From JAFGPS01 sp964628465 (GTDB lineage Bacteria > Planctomycetota > Phycisphaerae > Sedimentisphaerales > Anaerobacaceae): a stretch of 64,000 nt of DNA. This document shows positions 35,808 through 47,000 of the stretch, piece by piece. Below the pieces are notes generated by a model. That model made no database searches and was not told the origin of the DNA. It saw only the letters and a list, made by a program, of their open reading frames with translations. The stretch is from assembly GCA_964628465.1 (NCBI GenBank), contig CAZVOA010000018.1:1-64000 (forward strand), written 5' to 3'. Each line of letters opens with the position of its first letter. Position 1 is the first letter of the stretch. Made by a program: the position numbers and the translations under genes.

Positions 35808-38270
35808 ATGGAAAGATACGTTTGTATTCATGGACATTTTTATCAGCCGCCAAGAGAAAACCCGTGGCTCGAAGAAGTCGAGCTGCAGGACTCCGCTCAT
35901 CCTTTTCATGACTGGAACATGAGGGTAAATGAGGAATGTTATAGGCAAAACGCGGCATCGAGAATCCTTGGTCCTGACAGAAAAATTATAAACATTGTAA
36001 ATAATTACTCGAACATCAGTTTCAATTTCGGGCCAACTCTGCTTTCATGGTTAGAGTCGCACGAGCCGGATGTTTACGATTTGATTTTGGAAGCCGACAA
36101 GTTAAGTATGCAGAAGTTCTCCGGCCACGGAGCGGCTATCGCACAGGTTTATAATCACATGATTCTGCCCCTGGCAAATACCAGAGATAAACACACCCAG
36201 GTCATCTGGGGAATTGAAGATTTTGTAAGCCGCTTTGACAGGCAGCCGGAAGGTATGTGGCTGCCGGAAACCGCCGCAAATACCGATACGCTTGAAGTTC
36301 TGGCCGAACATGGAATTAAATTCACGATTCTCGCGCCGCACCAGGCACAGAAGTTCCGTAAAATCGGCGTTGGAAGATGGATAGATGTTAAAAGTGACAA
36401 CCTTGATATCACAATGCCCTACCTTTGCAATTTACCTTCAGGCAAAAGCATATCCTTATTTTTCTACGATGGCAAAGTCGCAAACGATGTCGCTTACGGC
36501 GGCCTGCTGCATAATGGAAAAGGCTTTGCGGACACTTTAATAGACAGGTTCAATAAAAACAAAAATGAAGCTCAGCTTATGCATATCGCTACTGACGGCG
36601 AATCTTTTGGACACCACCACCGCTATGGTGACATGGCCCTTGCTTATTGCCTGCACTACATCAAAACCAACAACCTGGCCAAAATCACAATTTACTCTGA
36701 ATTTCTGGAGAAATTCCCCCCTGCTTATGAAGTACAGATAGTCGAAAACACTTCATGGAGTTGTTGTCACGGTGTAGAAAGATGGAGAAGCAACTGCGGT
36801 TGTTCCGGTAATAAAGAACTATCAGGAAAACAGCAATGGAGAGAACCCTTACGCAATTCTTTGGACTGGCTCAGGGACAGACTCGCGGAAAATTACGAAC
36901 AGAATTTCTCCCAATTTTCCACTGACCCGTGGCGAGTTAGAAATGAATATATAAAAGTAGTAAACGACCGCTCCGAAGATAACGTTAATGACTTTATACA
37001 ACAAGTCACGAATCCATCCGGCACAGAGCAAGCCGCAGAGCTTGATTTGCCGGACAAAATTAAATTCTTAAAACTGCTGGAATCGCAACGCATGTCAATG
37101 CTGATGTTCACAAGCTGCGGCTGGTTCTTCGATCATATTACAGGTATTGAAGCAATACAGATTCTTCAATACGCCGCAAGAGCTATGCAGTTGTTCCATG
37201 AATTGACAGGAGCAGACCTGCTCGAAAAATTCAAGGATATTATCGCAAAAGCACCGGCACAACTTCTGGATGTAAATAATGGAAAAGAAACATATGAGAA
37301 ATTTGTCGAGCCTGCCAGAATCGATCTTAACAGAGTCGGTGCGCATATTGCTTTAAGTTCAATTTTCATGGACTCACTCGAAGATGAACAGGAAATTTAT
37401 TGCTATACAATAAATATAAGGGATTTCAAAGACGCAAGAGCAGGCTTCCAGAAACTCGCTACTGGAAGAATTTCCATAAAATCGAATATAATTCTTGAAG
37501 AACACAGTGTCGATTTTGCCACCCTGCATTTAGGCGCTCATAACCTTTTCACCGCGATTGAATCAACGCGAAACGAAGCGGAATTTCAGCAAATACGCAA
37601 AGAGTTGGAAAAGGCACTGTACAACGGCCAGACAAATGAAGTCATGCGACAAATTAATATAAAATTCAGCAGGCATAGCTACACAATCTGGCATCTTTTC
37701 AAAGACGAGCAGCGAAGACTGGTTTATGACTTGTTAAAGAGCACATGGGATAACGCTGAAACTTCATTCAGGCACATATACGAGGACAACTACTCGATAA
37801 TGCTCATGCTCAGGAACATGAATATGAACCTGCCGAAGGTTCTGGCCGCTCCCGCCGAATTCATTATAAATCAGGATTTGTTCCGGGAAATACGGGATGA
37901 GGACATGAATATCGACAGGCTCAAGGAACTGACCGATGAAGCAGGCAGATTATCGCTTCAACTGGATATAGAAACACTGCGTTTTGAAGCTTCCGCGAAG
38001 ATTAACAGCCTCATGGAAACTTTCGAATCGGCCAATATCGACTGGGTGAATGACGATATAGAGCTACTTTCCACTATCGAACGCGCCCTCAAAATCCTCA
38101 AGTGCATTGTGCCGGATATGGATTTGCAGCTTGCGCAGAACATTTTATTCACAATCGGCAAGGAAAAATATCCCCAAATGAAGGAAAAAGCATCCCAGCA
38201 AAACGAAGAAGCCGCTCAATGGATCAGGCTTTTCGAACTGGTCGCGGAGCATCTTGGTATTGTAATATAA
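35808..38270 (+). CDS. GH57 glycoside hydrolase with DUF3536
   Basis: An 820-residue protein, about twice the size of its neighbour. The first about 300 residues form the GH57 barrel ('YVCIHGHFYQPPRENPWLEEVE', 'GMWLPETAANTDTLEVLAEHGI', 'MHIATDGESFGHHHRYGDMAL'). The Glu of 'WLPET' and the Asp of 'TDGESFGHHH' are the likely catalytic pair. The remaining about 500 residues are mostly helical and match the DUF3536 family that is fused to GH57 in many bacteria and archaea. It may be an alpha-glucan hydrolase or transferase; the reaction has not been settled for this subfamily as far as I know. It appears to be the last gene of the glucan operon. Confidence 0.9.
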   Translation: MERYVCIHGHFYQPPRENPWLEEVELQDSAHPFHDWNMRVNEECYRQNAASRILGPDRKIINIVNNYSNISFNFGPTLLSWLESHEPDVYDLILEADKLSMQKFSGHGAAIAQVYNHMILPLANTRDKHTQVIWGIEDFVSRFDRQPEGMWLPETAANTDTLEVLAEHGIKFTILAPHQAQKFRKIGVGRWIDVKSDNLDITMPYLCNLPSGKSISLFFYDGKVANDVAYGGLLHNGKGFADTLIDRFNKNKNEAQLMHIATDGESFGHHHRYGDMALAYCLHYIKTNNLAKITIYSEFLEKFPPAYEVQIVENTSWSCCHGVERWRSNCGCSGNKELSGKQQWREPLRNSLDWLRDRLAENYEQNFSQFSTDPWRVRNEYIKVVNDRSEDNVNDFIQQVTNPSGTEQAAELDLPDKIKFLKLLESQRMSMLMFTSCGWFFDHITGIEAIQILQYAARAMQLFHELTGADLLEKFKDIIAKAPAQLLDVNNGKETYEKFVEPARIDLNRVGAHIALSSIFMDSLEDEQEIYCYTINIRDFKDARAGFQKLATGRISIKSNIILEEHSVDFATLHLGAHNLFTAIESTRNEAEFQQIRKELEKALYNGQTNEVMRQINIKFSRHSYTIWHLFKDEQRRLVYDLLKSTWDNAETSFRHIYEDNYSIMLMLRNMNMNLPKVLAAPAEFIINQDLFREIRDEDMNIDRLKELTDEAGRLSLQLDIETLRFEASAKINSLMETFESANIDWVNDDIELLSTIERALKILKCIVPDMDLQLAQNILFTIGKEKYPQMKEKASQQNEEAAQWIRLFELVAEHLGIVI

Positions 38271-38383
38271 AAATATTTCTGTAAAATATACCGCGAGACG
38301 AGTTTTTTTGAAATATTTTTCGAGAATAAGAGTCTTTACTATATAGAAAACCATAAGGTTCTGTAATTTAAGAAATTAATAGT

Positions 38384-38451
38384 GTCATTCTGAGTGCAAC
38401 GAAGAATCTGGGATTCGATAGCCAGATGCTTCACCTACGGTTCAGCATGAC
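38384..38451. repeat. Dispersed inverted repeat (GTCATTCTGAG family)
   Basis: It starts GTCATTCTGAGTGCAACGAA and ends TTCAGCATGAC, the ends being complementary with one mismatch. It closely resembles 54843-54926 and the half copy at 19372-19399. Elements with such ends are widespread in intergenic DNA of environmental bacteria. It lies downstream of the glucan operon. Confidence 0.8.
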
Positions 38452-38512
38452 AGATTAATATAAGTTCTATAGAGTAAATCTGACTTTTATTGTCATTTGA
38501 GGATAAAAACCG

Positions 38513-41500
38513 ATGCGTATTACATATTTTTTGCTGGCAATTGCAATATTATCCCTAACCACCCCCATTTTGGCCGATTCAGGAAAACCAATAAACCTCG
38601 CTCTAATAGCCGACCAAACCTCCGGCCTGGATAAATCTCCTCTAATTTCGCTACTTGAGATTGAATTGTCGCAGAGGGATGATATTAGGCTTCTTGAGCG
38701 AGCGGCTATTGATAAAATTCTTGAAGAACAAAAATTGAGTGCAGCCGGGCTTCTTGATAGGAATAATACCATCAAAATCGGTAAATTGCTGCGAGCAGAC
38801 GCTTTTATAATTCTCTCTACAGAAAAATCTACGCCGGACTCGAACAATGCAAGCCCCAATCAGGCATCCAGTGACTTGATTCGTGTGCGGGTTTCGGAGA
38901 CCGCACACGGATTGAGACTTCTCGACTGTTTCGCACAATCGGACAGCAATTCAGTCGGAACTATTGTTCAGAAATTAGAAAGCGTACTTAATAAAATAAA
39001 CCAGCCGAATAAAAAACTGATTCCGGTTGGTATTGTCGATATTCACCGCGTTCAATTGGCCAAGCAGTATAAAATGCTGGAAAGAACCTTACCTGTCCTG
39101 CTTTCTGTGCGATTGAACCTTGAGCCGCAGATTATTATGCTGGAACGCGAAGACTTGAAAGTCCTGCTCGATGAAAAGTTAATGACAGAAGGTGAAGATA
39201 CAAAATTCTGGAGTTCCGCAATTTTAATAGATGGCTACATACAACCCAACAACGGCCAGTTGGAATTACACCTGAACCTGAAACAAGCCGCGGGCGAAAA
39301 TCTAAAATCATTGATTATCCCAGTCGAACCAAACGAACCTGCTAACGCGATAGTTAAAGCTACATCAGAAATCACCCAGCAATTACAAAACTCCCCTCCT
39401 GCCGCAAAATGGCAACCCGAACAAGAAGCCGAACAATTCTACAAACAAGGCCAAATGCTCTTTAATCAACAAAAATACGAGGGAGCTTTGTCACTTTTTG
39501 AAACTGCTCACGCACTACAGCCGCAAAATCTTTATTATACACAAGGAGTATTCAATAGTGAATGGAGTTTACGTAAAAGAATAAATAGTCATTTTTATAA
39601 AGGAGATGAAAAACCTCAATATTCCGATATCGAATTAGCTGAAATTGTTTCTATATATGTCAGGCAATTGAGCCGTTGGTATGATGATGGACTTCTTACA
39701 AAACTTGATATCTGGAATGCTTTCGAAGAAGGACTCGGGGGCTATTTCAATAAATATTTCTCTGTGTCAACTGAAGAAATTAAAAAAATAAACAGAGAAA
39801 ATCGTAGAATATGGAAACAAACCGCTTTGAAATCGGTAGAGGGAATGCAGCAATTACAAAGAAGTATTGGTATAGAATTAGCCAGTTCGGATGTTCTGGA
39901 AGAAGTACTTCAAAATATAAAAGATTTAACTGTCAATTCCAGTATCAGCAAATCTTTAATCGAATGGCAGCAATTTCTTTTTAACCCACGAATATCAAAG
40001 AATACTGAAGCCAACAAAACAACTCAATTCAGAGAGTCCGCCGATAAATGTTGGGAGCTTTGGCTGGGATTTATTCATGAATTAACAGAATCCAGTGATC
40101 CTTTAATGAAGTTTACCAGTTATCTTGCACTGTATAAACATACAGAGCCGCAAAACGAAGAATATAGAAAATTGGCTATTAAAATCCTTCAAAATGACTT
40201 AAAAACTCCAAACGAACCATATAATGATTTTATCAAACAAACAATTCGCCACATTATTAAGAGTTATATATCAAACGCAGAATTCGAGGAATTACTCAAA
40301 CCACTGATAGAAAACAAAGACATCTCTAATCTCGTATTATGGAATCCAGGGGAAATTAATCAAACCTCAATATTTCACAAAAATGAAAAATATTATTATC
40401 TGCTTGAACAAATCTCTACGGTATTGCAACAGAAAAAGAACGACCATGAAGTTGCTGGAATTTTGGCCACGATAGAAGAAATCCAGGGACAAATACAGAA
40501 ACAGTACCCTTCTATCAAGGTAACATCGAAAGAATCAAATTATGCTGTAAAAATACTCGTAAAAAAAGAAGACTGGCCTAATCATAAAAAAACATATTCT
40601 TCATATCACCAGATATTTCTCGAGAATGAAAAAATTTGGATAGCATTTCAATCAGGAACCGGAACCTTATTTTTAACGGGTATTAATCTTTTAAATAAAA
40701 AACCTGTCGCGCTATGGCAGGCCGAACTTCCTTATATTCAAGACAATCCATTAGACAATTCCGGTTTTCTTTCTGGAATATCAATTTCAGACAAAGTTTC
40801 TTATCTTTCATTTAATGGTCGTGGTTTAGTAGAATTTCCTGGCTCGACAGTGTCAGGAAGTAGTCTTTTAAATAATCCCAGAATACTAAACGAAAAACAT
40901 GGCCTACCTTCAATTTACATATCTTCAATGGCCAAATATAAGAATAAACTTTATGTAGGTTATGGAGGTTATGGTAAAGAGAGCGGTCTTGGTTTATATG
41001 ATCCCCAAAAAAATAATTGGGAAACAGTTTTTTGCAGTTCCATAAAGGATAGCAATCCTTTTAGTAAAGGTGGAACGTATACAATAGAAACAATGTTATA
41101 TGATAACAAAAATACTTTGTTTTTTTATTTTTCAGACATCCTGCACTCAATTGAATTGAAAGGTCTATGGACTCTAAATACTGATACGAAAGAAATGAAA
41201 TATCTTGGCCCCGTTAGTGGAAATATTATATTAGATTCTGAAAATAAAGCATTAATTTCATCAAGACGCTTTTTATTCAAAGTAGAATCTGATTCAGAAG
41301 GCTCCGTAATTGGATTAAAAGATACTCTCTCAAAAAATACGGTTTCATCACAAAGGAGGAAATATCCGTCAAGAAATTATGGAGTAGGTATCCTGATTGA
41401 TTATGACCTGTTAGAAAGTCTTATTGACTATTCCTTTCCTCTATTTTATCTTGATACGTTTAATATGACTACCTCTGCATTACATAACAATACGCTTTGG

Positions 41501-41686
41501 GTAATACTTGGAGAAAATAGACTATTCATCTTAGGAATGGGGCAAAGTGCCGATGATGCCCAGATCATTGATAATAATATTCTCAACGGTGAACCTGTTT
41601 ATAGATTTGTCAGTACACCGTATGGATTAGTCGCCATTGGTAAGGGAACGGTTGGGCTTATTGAAACGGAAAATATAGATAAATAG
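38513..41686 (+). CDS. Large secreted protein: CsgG-like domain, TPR, C-terminal repeat domain
   Basis: A 1057-residue protein with signal peptide (MRITYFLLAIAILSLTTPILA). Residues about 25-145 match the CsgG/FlgO-type pattern: 'LLEIELSQRDDIRLLERAAIDKILEEQKLSAAGLLD' and 'IGKLLRADAFIIL'. A second, weaker copy follows (about 160-260, 'LLSVRLNLEPQIIMLEREDLKVLLDEK'). A TPR unit lies near residue 305 ('AEQFYKQGQMLFNQQKYEGALSLFETAHALQPQ'). The central helical part is unrecognised, and the C-terminal about 350 residues look like beta-propeller blades ('KYKNKLYVGYGGYGKESGLGLYDPQ'). CsgG domains usually serve envelope assembly or secretion; the role here is unknown. Confidence 0.7.
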   Translation: MRITYFLLAIAILSLTTPILADSGKPINLALIADQTSGLDKSPLISLLEIELSQRDDIRLLERAAIDKILEEQKLSAAGLLDRNNTIKIGKLLRADAFIILSTEKSTPDSNNASPNQASSDLIRVRVSETAHGLRLLDCFAQSDSNSVGTIVQKLESVLNKINQPNKKLIPVGIVDIHRVQLAKQYKMLERTLPVLLSVRLNLEPQIIMLEREDLKVLLDEKLMTEGEDTKFWSSAILIDGYIQPNNGQLELHLNLKQAAGENLKSLIIPVEPNEPANAIVKATSEITQQLQNSPPAAKWQPEQEAEQFYKQGQMLFNQQKYEGALSLFETAHALQPQNLYYTQGVFNSEWSLRKRINSHFYKGDEKPQYSDIELAEIVSIYVRQLSRWYDDGLLTKLDIWNAFEEGLGGYFNKYFSVSTEEIKKINRENRRIWKQTALKSVEGMQQLQRSIGIELASSDVLEEVLQNIKDLTVNSSISKSLIEWQQFLFNPRISKNTEANKTTQFRESADKCWELWLGFIHELTESSDPLMKFTSYLALYKHTEPQNEEYRKLAIKILQNDLKTPNEPYNDFIKQTIRHIIKSYISNAEFEELLKPLIENKDISNLVLWNPGEINQTSIFHKNEKYYYLLEQISTVLQQKKNDHEVAGILATIEEIQGQIQKQYPSIKVTSKESNYAVKILVKKEDWPNHKKTYSSYHQIFLENEKIWIAFQSGTGTLFLTGINLLNKKPVALWQAELPYIQDNPLDNSGFLSGISISDKVSYLSFNGRGLVEFPGSTVSGSSLLNNPRILNEKHGLPSIYISSMAKYKNKLYVGYGGYGKESGLGLYDPQKNNWETVFCSSIKDSNPFSKGGTYTIETMLYDNKNTLFFYFSDILHSIELKGLWTLNTDTKEMKYLGPVSGNIILDSENKALISSRRFLFKVESDSEGSVIGLKDTLSKNTVSSQRRKYPSRNYGVGILIDYDLLESLIDYSFPLFYLDTFNMTTSALHNNTLWVILGENRLFILGMGQSADDAQIIDNNILNGEPVYRFVSTPYGLVAIGKGTVGLIETENIDK

Positions 41687-41780
41687 GGAAAACTTAGCGT
41701 GGAGCTTAGAGCGTTCAAGAGGTATAGCGTGCAGGGGATTCAGCAATAACAATTATAAAAAGCAAGTGTCATAGCGGTTG

Positions 41781-44021
41781 TTATGCGCCATAGGCGGCTC
41801 GCTGCTTTTTTTGGTATTTGCGGAATGACTTGTATTGCTGTTTGAAATAGCCGCCTGTTCTTGCTCTTGCGGCGAAAAGGACACAGCCTACGAGGCAGGA
41901 AGCCGCTCCCCTGATTTCGTTTATTGTTCTCTGTGCGGCCCCGGTATTTGTGTCGTCTGAACAGAATACCAATAATGCCGCATCAGCAAGATTTGAGAGA
42001 ACCGTCGCATCGCTGACAAGGAGAGCCGGAGCGCTGTCTATAATAATATGGTCATAGTTCTTTCGGAGTTCCTTGAGAAGCTCTTCCATTTTCATGCTTC
42101 CGAGAAGGTCAGAAGGATTTGACGGCATTGGGCCGCAGTCTATTACGCTCAGTCCCTCGATGCCGCTCGAACGAATCGCGTTCTCCGGCTTGCATTGATT
42201 CATTAAAACGCTGCTCAAGCCGTAACTGAAATGCTGAGATTCAGGCTTTTCAAAATTGATACCTTCGACTTTCGGGAATATTTGCTGAAGCTTCGGATTC
42301 CTGAAGTTCGTGTCGATAATAAGAACTTTTTTGCCGGAAGCTACGAAAGTTAAAGCGAGATTAACGGCGGTTGAAGTTTTTCCCTCGCCGGCCATGCCGC
42401 TTGTAACGAGAATTGTTTTTAACGATTCAACCGGCCCGGTGAGCATTAAGTTCGCTCTCAATCGGCGATATGACTCGCTCAGCATCGAATAAGGAGCCTG
42501 CCTGACAATCTGCCGCAGGTCGATACCTCTGGCAAGCTTTTCCTCGGAAGAGTCTGGAATAACAGACAAAAGAGGAATTCTCAGGAATTTTGAAATTTCA
42601 CTCGGAGTTGTAATTTCATCCCGTGAAAGTTCGCCCATAAACGTAAGAGCTATTCCAAATAAAAATCCAAGCATTGTCATTGTGGGCAGCCACATATACC
42701 ACTGGCGGGAGAAAATCATTTCCAATGGAGGCGGGGCATTACCAACAAGCTGAATCTTGGGAATTTCGGGGTCGTTAAGCAGCGAAGTGACTTTTTCAAT
42801 TTGCTCATCAAGTTTCTTGAGCATATCAAGTCTCTCGTCAAGTATTTGTTTTTGTTTGTCATAATCGTTACGCGCATTATCAAGCGTTGTCTTCTTTTCC
42901 TGCGCCTGAGCGCGCAGATTGCTCAGGTTATCATATCGCTGCTGAAGTACATAGAAGCCCTGCTTTGCATTTTCAAGATTCGCGATACGTGTCTGATTCG
43001 CAATATATTCTTTTCTTTCATCTCTTTGTTTGAGAGTTTGAGTCAGTATCTCTCTTACGTGAATAACGTCCCTGTGGTTTTCACCGAAACGAGTCATCAG
43101 GCCGGAAAGCTGCGCCTCCTGCTCGGTTAATAGTTTATTCAGCGAAAGCATAATCGGGTCCTGCTCAATCATGTTATCAATTTGCTCATTGATAGGACCA
43201 TCGGCAAGTTTCTGCAGATTTTCTATGCCGGCGTAAAGCTGCCGCAAATCATTATCAAGCTTGATCTGTTCAAGTTCCAGATCTTCCAATATTTCTGTAA
43301 TTGTATGTCGGAAATTACTATTCTGCGGTATTTCGAGGTCCAATATGCCGGATTTATCTCTAATATCAACCAATCCCTGTTCCGCTTTATCAAGTTCTCT
43401 TTGTACAGAACTTCTTTGCTCATTGAACCGTGATAAACTTTCGCGAACTTCATCCTGTTCGACTCCAGTTTGCTTTCTGAGGAATAAGTCAGCCATTTTA
43501 TTTACAATAAAAGCTGCTTCATCCGGTTTGCCGCACGTCATAGAAAGCTGGACAAAATCACTGTCTCTTTGCGGAAACGCAATAAAGGAATTTTTCAAGG
43601 ATCTAACTAATTTTAAGGTATTCTTATCATTTTGCAAAAACCAGTCAGTTTGCCTTATCGTAGTATCATTTAAAAGGTACTCGAAACTGCTCTGTTGCGT
43701 AATAAGATTCGCGATAGACGTGCGATGAGCATATAAAATATCTTTTTGGAGTTGCGTTCCGCCGATTATCCACGGATCAGATGGTGTCGGAGAAAGAACC
43801 TTAAGATATGTAGTCGCTGTATATTTCGGGTAATATATCTGTAAAACTTTCCAAATCCCAACACCGGCTATGAAACCAAAAACGGTTAGAATAAAAATCA
43901 GGATTAAATGTCGCCTTAAAATCCCGAAAACCTCTCTTGCCGTAAGTGAGGCGGAATCAGGCGGCATCAAACCAACAGGATTCATCATTCTGTTAGAATT
44001 AATTAATCTTCTCTGATCCAT
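41781..44021 (-). CDS. Wzc-like chain-length regulator and tyrosine autokinase
   Basis: A 746-residue inner-membrane protein controlling exopolysaccharide polymerisation. The N-terminal Wzz domain has flanking membrane helices (about 35-55 and 435-460) around a long periplasmic coiled coil (about 170-420). The C-terminal BY-kinase has Walker A 'TSGMAGEGKTSTAVN', Walker A' 'KVLIIDTNFRNPKLQ' and Walker B 'HIIIDSAPALLVSDA'. The tail 'YFKQQYKSFRKYQKKQRAAYGA' carries the tyrosines likely to be autophosphorylated. It is the last gene of the minus-strand locus that also encodes the Wza-like exporter and the exosortase. Confidence 0.93.
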   Translation of the reverse strand: MDQRRLINSNRMMNPVGLMPPDSASLTAREVFGILRRHLILIFILTVFGFIAGVGIWKVLQIYYPKYTATTYLKVLSPTPSDPWIIGGTQLQKDILYAHRTSIANLITQQSSFEYLLNDTTIRQTDWFLQNDKNTLKLVRSLKNSFIAFPQRDSDFVQLSMTCGKPDEAAFIVNKMADLFLRKQTGVEQDEVRESLSRFNEQRSSVQRELDKAEQGLVDIRDKSGILDLEIPQNSNFRHTITEILEDLELEQIKLDNDLRQLYAGIENLQKLADGPINEQIDNMIEQDPIMLSLNKLLTEQEAQLSGLMTRFGENHRDVIHVREILTQTLKQRDERKEYIANQTRIANLENAKQGFYVLQQRYDNLSNLRAQAQEKKTTLDNARNDYDKQKQILDERLDMLKKLDEQIEKVTSLLNDPEIPKIQLVGNAPPPLEMIFSRQWYMWLPTMTMLGFLFGIALTFMGELSRDEITTPSEISKFLRIPLLSVIPDSSEEKLARGIDLRQIVRQAPYSMLSESYRRLRANLMLTGPVESLKTILVTSGMAGEGKTSTAVNLALTFVASGKKVLIIDTNFRNPKLQQIFPKVEGINFEKPESQHFSYGLSSVLMNQCKPENAIRSSGIEGLSVIDCGPMPSNPSDLLGSMKMEELLKELRKNYDHIIIDSAPALLVSDATVLSNLADAALLVFCSDDTNTGAAQRTINEIRGAASCLVGCVLFAARARTGGYFKQQYKSFRKYQKKQRAAYGA

Positions 44022-44057
44022 TTCTTCTCCGACTGGTTCATCCCGCTTAAATTTACA

Positions 44058-47000
44058 TTACGGCGAAAGACGTTCTATCGCCTGATTAATCCTGTCCTTT
44101 GTCATTTGTGTGAAATAACCTGAGCCGAGTTCCATCGCCCTTTTATACGCAGCGAGCGCCTCATCTTTTTTCTCAAGCTTTTCTTTTATCATTCCCTTAT
44201 GCTCATAAACTTCGGCGGGAATTGCAGCATTTCCCTGCCCGGTATATTGATTTAACGCATTTTCAACCGTTTTCTCTGCCTCGATATATTGCTTGTTCTT
44301 AAACAATACATAAGCATAGGTATCCAAAAACCCCGGATCATTCGGCTTTAGCTGCTGAACACGTTTCGAATATTCGAGAGCGTCCGAAAGCCTCTGTTCG
44401 CTTTCCGCGAGCATATATGCAAGGTTATTCAGTACCTGAATATTATTCGGCATTTCAGACAGGAGACTTTCGTAATCATTGATGGCGGCATTAATATATT
44501 TGTTATCAGACGTATTGGCATACGCAAAAAGAAGTGTTTCATCTTTTTGCAGGATGTATTCGTATCTTATAGGACTGTCTTTTCCCGCCAGATTAATACT
44601 TTTGCTGATGTATTCAACTGCTTCCGGGTATTTTTGATTCGCCCGCAAAATAAAATACATGGCATAATTAGCAGTCGCAGAATCAGGTTTATTTTCCAGC
44701 ATTTGAGTACCATATTTTATCATTTCATCAAATTGAAGAACCGGATAAATTTCCTGTATTGTTTTTATTGTATATTTTTCATTGGTAATAGCTTTTTCCA
44801 TTGCCGAACGAGCATACTTTTTGACATCATCAGCTCTTTTCAGTACATTGCTTGCCTGTGCCATACGCAAATACGCCAGTGGAGCGTAGCTGCTGTCAGT
44901 ATATTTGGCCGCTTCTGTCAATACCAGTTCAGCCTTCTCCGGGCGAGAATCTTTTTGACCGATGAGTGACATAAGATAGCTGTCAAATGTAGTTACATAC
45001 AGGTCATCTTCAATTTCTTTTCCACGCTTATCACCTGTATAGGACTCACGAATCAAATCAATTGATTTTTTATAGAGTTTTTCAGCTTCTTCATAATTGC
45101 TGATTTGCATATATACTTTAGCAAGCGAAAGCCCTATGGAAGGATCATTCGAGAGTGACATGCAGGTTTTCAGGTCACTGATCGCCCTTTCATATTCATT
45201 CAGCGCGACATTAATTTCACTGCGAAGCTGCCATGCGCCGGGATTATTTTTATTACCCTGAATATAAGCATCTATTGTATCAAGAGCTTTCTTGGGATTG
45301 CCCTGCTTGAAAATCAGCCAGGCCTGTAACATGGATACATTCTTATCATCAGGGTATCTTTCTTTCAGGCTCTGCAATCTGTTTTCAGCGTCACTTAAAA
45401 GCCCAACAGTAATATATGCTCTAACCTGCAAAACCAAATTACTCTGGGTATTATCAACAGAAAGCAGTTCCGAAGAATATTTTTTTACGGCTTCTTTATC
45501 ATTCAGATTTTGAGCGACAAACAATAAACCCCTCAAAACCTCAATATTATTGGAATCATTACTATATAATTTTTCCAATACCTTTTTGGCATTATTGAAA
45601 TCGCCTTCCTGAAACATTTCATTGGCGAGCAATATACTGTCCTGAGATGCTCCGAGGATTTTTTTAGCTTCATCATCTCTGCCTCTTGCGCGCAGATACT
45701 TCGTGTAATATATAAGCACGTCCCTGTCATTGGGGTCCATCTTTCTTGCCTGCTCAAGAGCCGAACCCGCTATATCGAAAAAAGCTTCTTTCTCATCAGG
45801 ACTGCTTGTGTTATCAGCAATGTTCATCGCAAGCATTCCGAGCATTACGGCATTATCGAGATTCGGAACGGCGGCCAGCATATCCTGTCGAATGGCGATT
45901 GCTTTTTTCGGCTCAGCGGCAGAAATGAAATCTGTATATACACCAAGCAATTCCATATCACCCTGATTCAGAGCCACCGCTTTTTCCAGGGCATCGCGGA
46001 TTCCATCATACTTCGCTTTTGTAATTTCATTTTCACTTTTTTGTGCAACATTATACAAAGCTATCGCGTATCTGCGAGCGATTGCACTATCAAGCGGATT
46101 AAGCTGAGCAGCCTTGCTTATATCTTCTATATAGGCATATTCATTTCCAAGTGCGGCATTAATACCGCTTCTAAGCAAATACCCCTGAGATGAAATTGGA
46201 TGTTTCTTAAGACATTCGTCAACCTTGGACAAGGCGCCCTTTAAGTCATTATTTGCGGCCGCAAAACGCGCTTCGTAAAACAGTCCTTGAAAACCATCCA
46301 GATTTTTTTCACGCGCAAGTTTTAATATATTTTCAGCAATATCATTATTACCTGTATTAAGAGCTATTTCAAATAAACCACCGGCAGCTATCCTGAGGTT
46401 TTCCATCTCAGCGCCGCCCGGTGTCAATTCAGCGGATTTGGCTGCTTCAATCGCGATATTAAACTGCTCCGTCGCCTTCGCTATTTCATTGCTGTTTTTA
46501 TATAAAATTCCGAGATTAGCGGCTCGCTGTATCGGGTTAGAGATGCCCAATATGATTTTCTCCTGAATTTCCATGTATCTCTGCTGAGTGACAACTCCAG
46601 GCTGCGGCTCGGATAATAGCTGCTTATATATTTTTATCCCGATATCATCCGGAAACTTTGTTAAATATTTTTCAACTATTTGTTTTGCTGATTGAATATC
46701 ATCAATAGTCAAGCCGCTCCTGCATATATTAATAATAGAAGATTGGTTGACCAATTCAGGTTTCAAATCAAGAAGTTTTTCTACAAAACCTATTTCGGCC
46801 TGTAAATATTGTTTTATTTCTTCTTTTACTTTTGGGTCGGATATTTCCCGTTTTCCAGGTTCCTTCTCTCCGCCACTGACTTCTTTTTGAGCTAAAGATA
46901 TTTGCACTTCACGCATTTTCGATTCAACCAGCGCCAGTTTTAGCTGTATTGTTTCGACATCAGAGGATGACATTTTATCTAATTCTTTTTGAGCTTCATC

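Noticed and set aside
44547..44969. 140-codon and similar long plus-strand frames inside the TPR gene
   Set aside because: They are antisense shadows of a well-supported 1582-residue TPR coding region and have no recognisable protein features.
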